In this document: positions 25,541 to 35,168 of the stretch, piece by piece
How the letters are laid out: every line of letters starts with the position of its first letter
Numbering within the stretch: position 1 is the stretch's first letter
NCBI GenBank assembly: GCA_963831645.1
Contig: CAWHQZ010000014.1
Span: forward strand, 62,001-126,000
Origin: CAWHQZ01 sp963831645
Lineage (GTDB): Bacteria; Pseudomonadota; Alphaproteobacteria; Rhizobiales; Aestuariivirgaceae
DNA length: 64,000 nucleotides
Direction: 5' to 3'
Position numbers and translations under genes: made by a program
Notes under the pieces: generated by a model
The model's input: only the letters and a program-made list of their open reading frames with translations
What the model was told of the DNA's origin: nothing
Database searches by the model: none

Positions 25541-27979
25541 TCAGCCCGGCCGCGCCGCTCGGCGGCCAGGAGCGGCCGGCGCTCCCTGGGTAGTCGCGCG
25601 GTCGCCGCCCTCGTCCTGAACCGCTTCGAGCACCGCCGTCACCGCGTCGTCCACGCGGTCGAGCCATACGAAGCGCACGCGGCGGCGGGCGTCCTCCGGC
25701 ACGTCCTCAAGGTCCTTGCGATTGCGGGCGGGCAGCAAGACGGTGGTGATGCCGGCCTGGATGGCGGCCAGCACTTTCTCCTTCACCCCGCCAATCGGCA
25801 GCACAAGACCGCGCAGCGAGATCTCTCCGGTCATGGCGGTGTCGCTCCTCGCGGTCCGCCGGGTCAGCAGCGAGACCAGGGCCACGAACATCGCAACTCC
25901 GGCGCTCGGCCCATCCTTGGGGATGGCCCCCGCCGGAACGTGGATATGCACGTCGGATTTCTCGAACAGGCCGGGATCGATGCCGAGCTCGCCGGCTCGT
26001 GCCTTGACCAGCGTCAGCGCCGCCTGGGCGCTTTCCTTCATCACCTCGCCGAGCTGGCCGGTGAGAATCAGCCGGTTGCTGCCGGGCACTCGCGATGCCT
26101 CGACGAACAGGATATCGCCGCCGGTCGGCGTCCAGGCGAGCCCGGTCGCGACCCCCGGGATGCTGGTGCGCATGGCGACCTCGTTCTCGAAGCGCCGCGC
26201 TCCCAGGATGGCGTGCAGCGCCTCGCCGTCGATGCGCATACGCTCCACGCCGCCTTCGGCGATCCGCATGGCCACATGGCGGCAGAGCGCCCCGATGTGG
26301 CGCTCGAGGTTGCGAACGCCGGCCTCGCGGGTGTAGTCGCGGATGATGGCGCGCACCGCCTCGTCGGTGATCTCGCATTGCTCAGGGCTAAGACCGGTGG
26401 CCGCCAGCTGGCGCCTGATCAGATAGCGGCGGGCGATCTCCAGCTTTTCCTCCTCCGTGTAGCCCGGAAGCTCGATGACCTCCATGCGGTCGCGAACCGG
26501 ACCCGGAATCGAGTCGAGGACGTTGGCGGTGGTGATGAACATGACTTTGGAGAGGTCGAACGGCACGCCCAGATAATTGTCGCGGAAGGTCGCGTTCTGC
26601 TCCGGATCGAGCACTTCGAGCAGCGCCGAGGACGGATCGCCGTGGAAGCCTTGGCCGAGCTTGTCGACCTCATCGAGCATGAGGACGGGATTGCGCGTGC
26701 CCGCCTTGCGAATCGATTGGATGATGTTGCCGGGCAGGGCGCCGATATAGGTGCGCCGATGGCCGCGGATCTCGGCTTCGTCGTGCACGCCGCCGAGGCT
26801 GAGGCGGGCAAACTTGCGGCCGGTGGCGCGGGCGATGCTCTGGCCGAGCGAGGTCTTGCCGACGCCGGGCGGGCCGACGAAGCACAGGATCGGGCTCTTG
26901 CCTTCGGGGTTGAGCTTGCGCACGGCGAGATACTCGAGAATGCGGCGCTTGATCTTGGGCAGGCCGTAGTGGTCCTCATCGAGAATGCGGCGGGCCTCGG
27001 CGACATCGATGGCATCCGGGCTCAGCTTCGACCACGGCAAATCGATCAGCCAGTCGAGGTAGTTGCGGATCATCCCGTATTCGGGAGAGGCCTCCGGCAT
27101 GCGCTCGAGGCGCTTCAGCTCCTTGCGGGCCTGGTCCTCGGCGTCCTTCGGCATGCCGGCCTTTTCGATCATGCCGGTAAGCTCGGTGATCTCAATCGAC
27201 TTGTCGTCACCTTCACCCAGCTGCTTCTGAATATGCTTGAGCTGCTCACGCAGGATGTGCTGGCGCTGCTGAGAGGACAAAGACGCCTGCGTCTGCTCGC
27301 CGATTTCCTTGGTCAGCTTCAGGACCTCGATGCGCGCCGTAATGAGCGCCAGCACCTTGTCGAGGCGTTGCTTGACGTCGAGGGTTTCGAGCACGTCCTG
27401 CTTTTCGGCAGGCGAGATGTCGCTGATGCCGGCGATGAAATCGGCGAGCGCGGAGGCGGACTCCAGGCCATCGATCGCTCCCGCCACCTCGGCGGGAACG
27501 TTGGGCAACAGCTGAAGTGCGGTGCGTGCCCGCCCGCGCAGGAGATTGACGCGCGCTTCGACCTCGGCAGTCATCACCTCGGATACGCCGATCTCCTCGA
27601 TGCGGGCCGCCAGAAACGGCAAACCGGGGATGAACTCGACGACGCGAAAGCGGTGCACCCCCTGGCAGATTGCGTGATGAGACCCGTCAGGGGCGGTGAC
27701 GTAGCGAAGGATGCGGGCGACCGTGCCGATCTTGTGCAAATGTTCGGGCCGCGGGTCTTCAACTGCGGAATTGGTCTGCAGCAGGACACCCAGCATCCGC
27801 TCGGTACGGACAGCGTCCTGGGCAGCCGCGATGGACGCCGGCCTGCCGATCGCCATCGGCAGCATCATTCCCGGGAACAACACCGCCTGGCGCACCGGCA
27901 GGATGGCGAGCGAGCCCTCAGGAAGAGGTGCGCGCGCTTCGCTCTTGCCGGAAGGTTGCTGAGGGGTTGGGTCGTTCAT
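25541..27979 (-). CDS. lon: ATP-dependent protease Lon
   Basis: 812 residues, the normal length. An N-terminal substrate domain (LAILPVRQAVLFPGMMLPMA) is followed by a coiled-coil region (QRQHILREQLKHIQKQLGEG). The AAA+ core has GPPGVGKTS (Walker A), LMLDEVDKL (Walker B) and NATFRDNYLGVPFDLS. The protease domain has Ser about 692 in PKDGPSAG and Lys about 735 in GVKEK. Lon degrades misfolded and short-lived regulatory proteins, including many antitoxins. It follows hsp20 by 18 bp on the same strand. The Pro/Arg-rich tail is not conserved. Confidence 0.96.
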   Translation of the reverse strand: MNDPTPQQPSGKSEARAPLPEGSLAILPVRQAVLFPGMMLPMAIGRPASIAAAQDAVRTERMLGVLLQTNSAVEDPRPEHLHKIGTVARILRYVTAPDGSHHAICQGVHRFRVVEFIPGLPFLAARIEEIGVSEVMTAEVEARVNLLRGRARTALQLLPNVPAEVAGAIDGLESASALADFIAGISDISPAEKQDVLETLDVKQRLDKVLALITARIEVLKLTKEIGEQTQASLSSQQRQHILREQLKHIQKQLGEGDDKSIEITELTGMIEKAGMPKDAEDQARKELKRLERMPEASPEYGMIRNYLDWLIDLPWSKLSPDAIDVAEARRILDEDHYGLPKIKRRILEYLAVRKLNPEGKSPILCFVGPPGVGKTSLGQSIARATGRKFARLSLGGVHDEAEIRGHRRTYIGALPGNIIQSIRKAGTRNPVLMLDEVDKLGQGFHGDPSSALLEVLDPEQNATFRDNYLGVPFDLSKVMFITTANVLDSIPGPVRDRMEVIELPGYTEEEKLEIARRYLIRRQLAATGLSPEQCEITDEAVRAIIRDYTREAGVRNLERHIGALCRHVAMRIAEGGVERMRIDGEALHAILGARRFENEVAMRTSIPGVATGLAWTPTGGDILFVEASRVPGSNRLILTGQLGEVMKESAQAALTLVKARAGELGIDPGLFEKSDVHIHVPAGAIPKDGPSAGVAMFVALVSLLTRRTARSDTAMTGEISLRGLVLPIGGVKEKVLAAIQAGITTVLLPARNRKDLEDVPEDARRRVRFVWLDRVDDAVTAVLEAVQDEGGDRATTQGAPAAPGRRAARPG

Positions 27980-27997
27980 GTCGTGGTACCGTCGCGA

Positions 27998-28402
27998 TCA
28001 GACCAGTTTCATGAGGCTGACATGGAGACAGCCGCACTCGAGCTCCGAGCGGGCGAGCTTCAGCCTCGCGGCCGGAAGGCGGATGCGGCGCTCGAAGCGG
28101 CCATAGGGTATCTCGAGGCGGTGGACGGCAGCGCCGCGAGTGTCGAACGGCGGCCGCCGCAACCCCGCGATCACCAGCGTCTGGCCGTCGATCGCCACGT
28201 CGAGATCGCGCGTGTCTACCCCCGGCAGGGCAACTATGATCCGAAGCTCCTCGTCGGTCTCGAAAATATCGACCGGCGGCTCCCAGCTCATCTGCCTTGC
28301 CGAGCGCCCCGGCTGGAAGAACTGCCGGTGGAGCCCTTCGGCGCGTTCGATCATCGCCACGGCATCGGCCCACATCCAGCGTCTCGGATCATCGGCGGCC
28401 AT
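27998..28402 (-). CDS. Small heat-shock protein of the Hsp20 family
   Basis: 134 residues from ATG 28402 (AGAGGAAC ribosome site; a 6-residue longer start exists at 28420). The alpha-crystallin domain covers about 40-130: PPVDIFETDEELRIIVALPG, ALPGVD, and the closing ELECGCLHVSL. The typical C-terminal I-x-I anchor is absent. It is an ATP-independent holdase, here in an apparent two-gene operon with lon, so folding and degradation of damaged proteins are coupled. Confidence 0.9.
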   Translation of the reverse strand: MAADDPRRWMWADAVAMIERAEGLHRQFFQPGRSARQMSWEPPVDIFETDEELRIIVALPGVDTRDLDVAIDGQTLVIAGLRRPPFDTRGAAVHRLEIPYGRFERRIRLPAARLKLARSELECGCLHVSLMKLV

Positions 28403-29145
28403 ACGTTCCTCTGCCTGCACAAGCTGCGGGAATTAAACCGCCAGATATGTGGATGCGCCCGCCGCAAATGAAAAGATGGGCACGCATCCCCATTTTGCCT
28501 TCCTCGGGCCCGATCACTGGACCCTCGGCACAAGGCCGAGGGAGGCAGAGATCGACAGATACGTCCTCGTCTACGACGGCTCTCTCTTTGTCCTTGCCTT
28601 GCGCCACGCACTCCAATCGACGGCATGGGTTTGTTGGACCTCCAATCGATCGTGCAATTTCGGCCTGTGACCCGGTCCATGAAGATGATCAGGTTGGTGC
28701 ATGGGTGACGTGCGCTTGGAACCAGCAGGAAATCGAACTCCAAAAAGCGGGCGGCAGCCGCTATGGCTTGGGTTGCGCGATAGTCAAGGCTCTCGTACCG
28801 CGCGAGGTCGACGCCAAGGTTCGCGAGGAGATCGCGTTTCGTGAGGGGAAGCGAGCGCTCCATTTTCAGGCTAATCTCATGGAGCTGATGTTCCATGCGG
28901 CTTGGCCAAACCGGTTCCAGCGAAAGCCTAAAGCCGACCTCCGCCAGCGCTCCCTCCCTTTCGAGGGAGGTGTTGAGAACTTCGAATTCGCCGGCCGGCC
29001 CCCAACGTCCACCCGCACCTGACCCTCTCAGGGCATCTCGACCCTTACGTGTCACACGCCAAGCGTCCCCGACGAATGGCTCTGGTGCAATGGACTCTAA
29101 CGCATCGAGGATCGCTCGATCGTGTACGCGTCCCGACGCTGCCAT
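28351..29145 (-). CDS. RES-domain toxin (NAD+-cleaving type), C-terminal tail suspect
   Basis: The first about 190 residues match the RES fold: AWRVTRKGRDALRGSGAGGR, the conserved GGRWGPAGEFEVLNTSLERE block with its Glu, ARYESLDYRATQAIAAAARF, and PCTNLIIFMDR at the end of the domain. RES toxins of RES-Xre modules degrade NAD+ or ADP-ribosylate targets. The remaining about 70 residues are Arg-rich, overlap hsp20 by 52 bp and look like out-of-frame translation, so the natural end was probably lost by a frame change near 28650. The cognate antitoxin gene ends 10 bp upstream. Confidence 0.78.
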   Translation of the reverse strand: MAASGRVHDRAILDALESIAPEPFVGDAWRVTRKGRDALRGSGAGGRWGPAGEFEVLNTSLEREGALAEVGFRLSLEPVWPSRMEHQLHEISLKMERSLPLTKRDLLANLGVDLARYESLDYRATQAIAAAARFLEFDFLLVPSARHPCTNLIIFMDRVTGRNCTIDWRSNKPMPSIGVRGARQGQRESRRRRGRICRSLPPSALCRGSSDRARGRQNGDACPSFHLRRAHPHIWRFNSRSLCRQRNVWPPMIRDAGCGPMPWR

Positions 29146-29155
29146 GGCCAAATAA

Positions 29156-29494
29156 TTAGGTGTACGAGCCTTCGTCGAGGCTTTCGATTACCGCGAGGAC
29201 TTCGTCGGCGCGACCGTCATGAATGAGATCGATTGCGCGTTCGCCGTTGAGCATTCGGTGCTTGGAATAGAGCCAAATTCGTGTCTCGTTCGGCGAATAG
29301 AAATCAGCGAGGCGATCCACCACGTAGCGGAGATCGGAAATCAGAAGTTGCTTCTTCGGATGCGGAAATGCGCTGCCCGCCGTCCATCGAGACACCGTCG
29401 CCGGGGAAACCGAAGCGATGTTTGCAACGTCTGTTCCCCTCAGTCCGCCCCGTTGCTTCAGGTCGTCAATAATCTTTGAGACTGCGCTTGTCAT
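29156..29494 (-). CDS. Xre/MbcA/ParS-type antitoxin of the RES toxin
   Basis: 112 residues from ATG 29494 (MTSAVSKIIDDLKQRGGLRG). The N-terminal half is a helix-turn-helix (TDVANIASVSPATVSRWTAG). The C-terminal half is the toxin-binding DUF2384 domain with DRLADFYSPNETRIWLYSKH and LNGERAIDLIHDGRADEVLA. The pair is in the usual antitoxin-toxin order with almost no gap. The antitoxin should occlude the RES active site and repress the operon. Confidence 0.85.
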   Translation of the reverse strand: MTSAVSKIIDDLKQRGGLRGTDVANIASVSPATVSRWTAGSAFPHPKKQLLISDLRYVVDRLADFYSPNETRIWLYSKHRMLNGERAIDLIHDGRADEVLAVIESLDEGSYT

Positions 29495-29677
29495 TCTTGA
29501 GCCGCTTTGACCGAGCGCGCGCCGAGAAAAGCCGGGGCAGCGCCTCATGCGAGACGGGCTTAGTGTACACTACTATTTCATCCCGTCTAGATATGAAACG
29601 CAAACGTAACTAAGACGTCATGGGAATGCGCTGTCGCCGGGGGAGGTTTACTGATCTGAGTTTGGATTCGCTATCAA

Positions 29678-30439
29678 CTACCTCGCCAGCCAGCCGCCGT
29701 CGACGGGGATCACGGTTCCGGTGACATAGCCGCTCCCCGGCGAGGCAAGAAACAGCACCGCCGTCGCCAGGTCTTTCGGTACTCCCCAGCGGCCGGCCGG
29801 AATGCGGCTCAAAATCTCCCGGGAGCGTTCGGCGTCGTCGCGCAAGGCTTGGGTATTGGCTGTCACCATGTAGCCGGGGGCGATGGCATTGACGGTGATG
29901 CCATGGCAGGCGAGCTCGCTGGCGGCGGCGCGCGTCAGTCCCGCTACGGCGTGCTTGCTGGCGGCGTAGGCGGCGACCCTGATGCCGCCCTGGAACGACA
30001 GCAGTGAAGCGATGTTGATGATGCGGCCCGGGCGTCCGGTCGTGACCATGTGATTGGCGACCGCGCGGGTCAGCGCGAAGACGCTGCGCAGATTGACTGC
30101 CATGACGGAGTCCCAGTCCTCGTCGCTGGCGTGCAGGAAGTCCGCCCTGCGGATGATGCCGGCATTGTTCACCAGGATATCGATGCCGCCCAACTCTGCG
30201 GCGACGCGCTCGATCACGTCATCGAAGCTGCTGGCGCGCCGCAGATCGGCGGTGATCGGCAGAAAGCGGCGCCCGGACGCGGCGACTCTTTCTTCGGTAT
30301 CCGGCATGGCCGACGATCCGAGGCCGGCAATCTCGGCCCCGGCTCGCGCCAGCGCTTCCGCCATCGCCTGTCCCAGTCCGCTCCTTGCGCCGGTGACGAG
30401 CGCCACCTTGCCGGTGAGATCGAACGGGCCCGCCGTCAC
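29678..30439 (-). CDS. SDR-family dehydrogenase, KduD-like
   Basis: 253 residues from a GTG at 30439 that overlaps the stop of the upstream gene by 4 bp. Classic SDR motifs are VTGARSGLGQAMAE (cofactor loop), NNAGI, IASLLSFQGG (catalytic Ser) and YAASKHAVAG (Tyr/Lys), ending in VIPVDGGWLAR. The closest type by pattern is 2-deoxy-D-gluconate 3-dehydrogenase (KduD), which oxidises keto-sugar acids with NAD. Its place below a PLP enzyme and a sugar-type ABC importer supports carbohydrate or hydroxy-acid catabolism. Confidence 0.85.
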   Translation of the reverse strand: MTAGPFDLTGKVALVTGARSGLGQAMAEALARAGAEIAGLGSSAMPDTEERVAASGRRFLPITADLRRASSFDDVIERVAAELGGIDILVNNAGIIRRADFLHASDEDWDSVMAVNLRSVFALTRAVANHMVTTGRPGRIINIASLLSFQGGIRVAAYAASKHAVAGLTRAAASELACHGITVNAIAPGYMVTANTQALRDDAERSREILSRIPAGRWGVPKDLATAVLFLASPGSGYVTGTVIPVDGGWLAR

Positions 30440-31498
30440 CGAACCTTGCCGCGCGCCGCGACCGGCCACACGACCTCGACCCCGCCGTTGCGCACGCCGT
30501 AGACCTCTTCGGCGAGGTTGCTGACCGGGCAGCAATGGTTGGGTATGATGCTCACGACATCGCCGACCTTCGGACGGGTGGGCGAGCGCGAAAGATCCAC
30601 CGTGGCGTGCTCTTCGGAAAGGGCCGAGACGAAAGCCTCCGGATATTCGACGAGACGGCCATAGTGCTCCACATAATATTGGTCGGAGGTCAGCACCTTG
30701 GAGCCGGAATCGACGATCGCGCGGTCGGCGGTGGGCCGGCTGACGACGGTCGTCCGGACATGCATGGCGCAGTTTTCCCAGCCGGCGATGCCCGAATGCA
30801 CCATCATGACGTCGTTGTAGACATAGGTGCCGGCGCGATGCTCGGTCATCATCGGGAAATCGGCCAGGTGAGCGAGCGCCGGGGTGCCGCCGCCCGAAAG
30901 CACGGGAAGGGGGATGCCGGCTTGTGAGAAAAGCGCAATGGCGCGCCGGAAGAACTCGGCAGTTCTGGGTGCGGTGTTGGGAAACACCATCAGCCCCTCG
31001 AAAGCGATGCGCGGCAATTTGAGCGCGTAGCGGGCGAGCGCCAGCGCATCCTCAGGCGACTGCACGCCGTTCCTGCCGAAGCCGGTGTCACATTCGATCG
31101 AGCAGGTGCACGTCGCGGCCATGGCGCAGCCCCGCCTCGGAGAGGCCGCGGACGACGGCATCGCTGTCCGCCACCACGGCGAGACGCTTGACGCGATTGG
31201 CCAGCGCCATCAGCCGGTCGGTCTTCTTCTCGCCGATGATATTGAAAGTGAGGAGATAGTCGTCGCACACGCCGGCGTCGACGAATATTTCCGCTTCACC
31301 GAGCTTCTGCAGCGTCAGGCCGGCGGCGCCGGCATCCATCTGCATCCTGGCGATTGCCGGAATCTTGTGGGTCTTGATATGCGGGCGGTTGGCGATGCCG
31401 TGCCGGGACACCATGGCCTGAACCCGCGCGATGTTGTCCGCGAGCCGATCGAGATGGACAATGACGGCCGGCGTGTCGAGATCGTGCAAGCTGGTCAT
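30436..31498 (-). pseudogene. DSD1/D-threonine aldolase-like PLP enzyme, one-base insertion
   Basis: Starting at ATG 31498, the protein reads MTSLHDLDTPAVIVHLDRLA, then RPHIKTHKIPAIARMQM with the PLP lysine in the HxKTHK motif, LLTFNIIGEKK, then ECDTGFGRN, LSGGGTPAL, and near the end SIIPNHCCPVSNLAEEVYG with the zinc-binding His/Cys of this fold-III family. Relatives are D-serine dehydratase, D-threonine aldolase and 3-hydroxy-D-aspartate aldolase. Frames meet at about 31100, where CTCGATCGAA probably should be CTCATCGAA. All other parts look well conserved. Confidence 0.83.
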
Positions 31499-31597
31499 GG
31501 ACGCCGTTGTGCGGGATTGCTGCATTGTTGTCTGGTTTTTGGGGAGACCGGGACACGGCCGCCCGCTGCTTGCGGAAGGCCGTGCCCCGTTCATAGG

Positions 31598-32551
31598 CTA
31601 GAACCCCTTGCCGAGGAACTGGTCGACGTTGGTCGAATCGACCTGGTGGGTCGGCAGGATGATTTCCTTGTCGAGCTTTTCCCCCTTGGCGATCTTGTAA
31701 CCGTACTGGACGCCTTCCGGGGCGACGAAGTGATAGGTGAAGGTGGCGGCCATCTTGCCGGCCTTGATGGCGTCGTAGGCGGCGTTTTCGCCATCGATGC
31801 CGACGACCTTGACCTCGTTCTGGCGGCCGGCCGCTTCGAGCGCCGTCACCGCGCCCAGCGCCATGTCGTCGTTGTGAGCGTAGACCAGGTCGATCTCGCC
31901 CGACTTGAAGCGCTGCAGCATGTCCTCCATGAACTTGATCGCCGGTTCGCGGACATAGTTGGCGACCTGGCTGGCGACAATCTTCACATCGGGACATTCC
32001 TTCTCGATGGTCGCCACGAAAACGTCGTGACGATCGACGGTCGCCGAGGCGCCCGCCGTGCCCTGGATCTCGACGACGTTGCCCTTGTTGTCGAGCGTCT
32101 TGCAGACGAATTTGGCGGCGGTCTCGCCGATCAGCTTGTTGTCGGCGCCGATGTGCAGCGTCACGTCGGTATTGACCTTGCGGTCGAGCGTGACCACCGG
32201 AATGCCGGCATCCATGGCCTGCTTCACGACCGGGGTCAGCGCATCGGCCGTCACCGGGCTGATGATGATGGTCTTGACGCCCTGGGCGATGAGGCTCTCG
32301 ACGTCGGTCACCTGCTTGGAAGCGTTGTTCTCGCCGTTGGTGACGATCAGGTCGACATCCGGCAGGTTGGCTTCGGCATATTTCTTGTTGCCCTCGACCA
32401 TGTTCACCCGCCAGGAGCTTTCCATGGTCCCTTGCGAGAAGCCGATCTTGAGCTTGTCATCGGCCAGCGAAGTTGCGGCGCCGGCGGCGGCGCAGAACAG
32501 CGCCGCCGCGACGATCGACTTGCCGGGTCTAGTGAGTGCAGTCTTCATCAT
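31598..32551 (-). CDS. Periplasmic sugar-binding protein of an RbsABC-type importer
   Basis: 317 residues with signal peptide (SIVAAALFCAAAGAATSLAD). The type-I periplasmic binding fold is shown by IGFSQGTMESSWRVNMVEG, TNGENNASKQVTDVESLIAQ, IIISPVTADALTPVV, IPVVTLDRKV, and the hinge/ligand residues AHNDDMALGAV and VVGIDGENAAYDAIKAG. It delivers a sugar or sugar-like ligand to the permease encoded next. The ligand cannot be predicted confidently. Confidence 0.9.
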   Translation of the reverse strand: MMKTALTRPGKSIVAAALFCAAAGAATSLADDKLKIGFSQGTMESSWRVNMVEGNKKYAEANLPDVDLIVTNGENNASKQVTDVESLIAQGVKTIIISPVTADALTPVVKQAMDAGIPVVTLDRKVNTDVTLHIGADNKLIGETAAKFVCKTLDNKGNVVEIQGTAGASATVDRHDVFVATIEKECPDVKIVASQVANYVREPAIKFMEDMLQRFKSGEIDLVYAHNDDMALGAVTALEAAGRQNEVKVVGIDGENAAYDAIKAGKMAATFTYHFVAPEGVQYGYKIAKGEKLDKEIILPTHQVDSTNVDQFLGKGF

Positions 32552-32601
32552 TACCTCCCTTTAGTGCCGCCGCACCGCGGAATTGCCGCGCGGCGGAGCG
32601 A

Positions 32602-33633
32602 TTATCCGCGCGAAGCCGCGGAATTCCTGCGCCGCCTCGTCATCTCGAAAAGAACCGCGGCGACGATGATGGCCCCCTTGACGATCTGCTGGGTGAAGGG
32701 CGTGACGCCGAACAGGTTCAGGATATTGGCGAGCACGGCGATGATCGCGGCGCCGAGGACAGTGCCGGCGACGCTGCCCTCGCCGCCGAACAGACTGGTG
32801 CCGCCGATGACGGTTATGGCGATCGCCTCCAGTTCGAGGCCCATGCCGGCCACCGGCTCGCCCACGGTCAGCCGCGAGATGAAGATCAGCGCCGTCAGTG
32901 CCGACAGGAAGCCGCTGATCACATAGACGCAGAAGATCGTGAAGCCGACGTCGATGCCCGACAGGCGGGCCGCTTCGGGATTGCTGCCGACGGCGTAGAC
33001 ATTGCGGCCGAAGGCGGTGAAGCGGAGGATGAATATTGCAGCCCCGGCGACCGCAGCGAAGATCCACACCGCCACCGGCAGGCCGAGCAGACTGCCCTGG
33101 CCGAGCCAGGCGAAGCTCGCCGCTTCCTCGCGGAAATGGATGGGATGCCCGCCGGAGATCGTCATGGCGAGGCCCCGGCCCATCACCATCATGCCCAGGG
33201 TCATGATGAACGGCGGAATGCGGCCGAGCGTGATGCCGGCGCCGTTGAGCGCACCCATGACGATGCCGATGACGAGGCCGGCCAGGAGCACCACCGGGAT
33301 CGGCGTGCCGGCGTCGAGCAGCATCGCCGAGATCACCGCCGCCACGGCCACGATCGAGCCGACCGACAGGTCGATGCCCGCCGTCAGGATGACGAAGGTC
33401 ATGCCGATCGACACGATGCCGAACAGTGCGATCTGGCGCAGCACGTTGATCAAGTTGAAGGGGTTGAGGAAGGCCGGCGATATCAGCGCCGCGACGACGC
33501 ACATCACGATCAGCACCCAGATCAGGCCCGAGGTCCTGAGGGTACCCAGCCGCGCCAGGCGAGCGCCGAGCGCTCCGGCGATGCGCTCCGTCTCCGGCTG
33601 CCCCTCCGCCCGGTTCATCGATACATTGCTCAC
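32602..33633 (-). CDS. Permease of an RbsC-type ABC importer
   Basis: 343 residues with about ten hydrophobic segments (IWVLIVMCVVAALISPAFL first) and the family markers MTFVILTAGIDLSVGSIVA, GRNVYAVGSNPEAARLSGID and ITVIGGTSLFGGEGSVAG. It is the inner-membrane channel partner of the 31598 binding protein and the 33630 ATPase, with which it overlaps by 4 bp. Confidence 0.92.
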   Translation of the reverse strand: MSNVSMNRAEGQPETERIAGALGARLARLGTLRTSGLIWVLIVMCVVAALISPAFLNPFNLINVLRQIALFGIVSIGMTFVILTAGIDLSVGSIVAVAAVISAMLLDAGTPIPVVLLAGLVIGIVMGALNGAGITLGRIPPFIMTLGMMVMGRGLAMTISGGHPIHFREEAASFAWLGQGSLLGLPVAVWIFAAVAGAAIFILRFTAFGRNVYAVGSNPEAARLSGIDVGFTIFCVYVISGFLSALTALIFISRLTVGEPVAGMGLELEAIAITVIGGTSLFGGEGSVAGTVLGAAIIAVLANILNLFGVTPFTQQIVKGAIIVAAVLFEMTRRRRNSAASRG

Positions 33634-35168
33634 GCCGCCTCGCGGGTCTTTCCGGCGCCGACGGCGGCGGCCATCAAGGCTTCTTCGGTCGCCTCGGCGC
33701 GCGTAAAACGCCCGGCGATGCGGCCGTCGCGCATGACGATGATGCGGTCGCTCAGACCCAGGATCTCGGGCAACTCCGAAGAGACCATGACGATGGCCGC
33801 GCGCTCGACGTCGGCGAGGTGGGCCAACAGCTGATAAATCTCGCGCTTTGCGCCGACGTCGACGCCGCGGGTGGGCTCATCGAAGAGCAGGATGGCGCAG
33901 CGGGCATTGAGGCTGCGGGCGATCATGCATTTTTGCTGGTTGCCGCCCGAAAGCGATTCGATGCGGGCGCCGGTGCCAGGCGTGCGGATGGCAAGCCGGC
34001 GTACGAGCCTGCCGACGACGTCGCGCTCGCGGCGCGCACTGAGGACGGTATTTTTGCGCACCGCGTTCAGCCCGGAAATGGTGACGTTGAAGGCGACGCT
34101 CTGGGGCAGGAAGCAGCCTTCGGATTTGCGGTCTTCCGGCAGCAGGCTCATACCCTCACGAATTGCCGCCCGCGGTCCGGTGGCCCGGAAGGGGCGGTCG
34201 CCAAGGCGGTAACTCCGGCTTTCCGAGAGGTCCGCGCCCACCAGCGCGCGCAGCAATTCGGTTCGCCCGGAACCGGCAAGGCCGCAAATGCCGAGAATCT
34301 CGCCTTGCCGCAGCGCAAGGTCGATATCGGCGAGCACGCCCTTGCGGTTGAGTCCTTCGACCGCGAGCACGGTGTCGCCTGGACGGCAGGTTCGCTCGGG
34401 ATAGATCTCGGTAAGACGGCGGCCAACCATCATGCCGATGAGAGGTCGGGTGTCGACGTCGGCAACCGGTCTCGTCCCGGCGACGACGCCGTCGCGCAGC
34501 ACGGTGACGCGGTCGCAAATCTCGAACACTTCCTGCAGCCGGTGCGAGATGTAGATGAAGCTTACGCCGTCGCGGGAAAGCCGGCGAATGATCTCGAACA
34601 GCTTCTTGAGCTCGGCGCCGCCCAGCACGGCGGAAGGCTCATCGAGGACGACGATGCGCGCTTGACGGGACAGGGCGCCGGCGATTTCCACCATTTGCCG
34701 CTGGGCGACGCTCAAGTCGGCGATCCGCGCACGAGGATCGACCGGAAACCCCAGCCGCTGGAGGGTCTGTGCGCTGCGGCGGATCGCCTGGGGCCAGTCG
34801 ATCATGCCGAGCGGCCTCTTCGGCAAGCGGCCAAGAAACAGGTTCTCGGCGACGCTCAAATGCGGCGCCAGCATCGTCTCCTGATAGATGACCGCGACGC
34901 CGCGCTCGATCATCTGCAGCGGCGTCAATCGTCCGACCGCCTCGCCGTCGATCCTGATCTCGCCGGCATCGGCCTGGTAGGCGCCGGCCAGGATCTTGAT
35001 GAGGGTGGATTTCCCGGCGCCGTTCTCGCCGATGAGCGCGTGGACCTCGCCGGGCCTCACCTCGAGGGACACGTCCTGGAGCGCAACGACACCCGGAAAC
35101 CGCTTGTCGATGTTGCGCATTTCCAGAATCGGAGCGGCGGGGTCACCGATGGAGGCGATTGGACACAT
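33630..35168 (-). CDS. ATPase of an RbsA-type ABC importer
   Basis: 512 residues with two ATP-binding cassettes. The first has IGENGAGKST, LSVAQRQMVEIAGAL and VVLDEPSA. The second has the degenerate GLAGSGRTELL loop, LSGGNQQKCMIARSL and LLFDEPTRGVD. This tandem, asymmetric layout is that of carbohydrate importers (CUT2). It is the first gene of the ABC operon and is divergent from the GntR regulator. Confidence 0.94.
   Translation of the reverse strand: MCPIASIGDPAAPILEMRNIDKRFPGVVALQDVSLEVRPGEVHALIGENGAGKSTLIKILAGAYQADAGEIRIDGEAVGRLTPLQMIERGVAVIYQETMLAPHLSVAENLFLGRLPKRPLGMIDWPQAIRRSAQTLQRLGFPVDPRARIADLSVAQRQMVEIAGALSRQARIVVLDEPSAVLGGAELKKLFEIIRRLSRDGVSFIYISHRLQEVFEICDRVTVLRDGVVAGTRPVADVDTRPLIGMMVGRRLTEIYPERTCRPGDTVLAVEGLNRKGVLADIDLALRQGEILGICGLAGSGRTELLRALVGADLSESRSYRLGDRPFRATGPRAAIREGMSLLPEDRKSEGCFLPQSVAFNVTISGLNAVRKNTVLSARRERDVVGRLVRRLAIRTPGTGARIESLSGGNQQKCMIARSLNARCAILLFDEPTRGVDVGAKREIYQLLAHLADVERAAIVMVSSELPEILGLSDRIIVMRDGRIAGRFTRAEATEEALMAAAVGAGKTREAA

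Noticed and set aside
25496..28471. 991-codon open frame on the plus strand opposite lon and hsp20
   Set aside because: It is the antisense of two well-identified genes in a GC-rich genome, has no motif and arises from codon-position GC bias.
31085..32926. Long plus-strand open frames opposite the ABC importer genes (also 32536-33834 and 33819-35201)
   Set aside because: Shadows of the intact minus-strand importer genes; composition is low-complexity and there are no starts or motifs.
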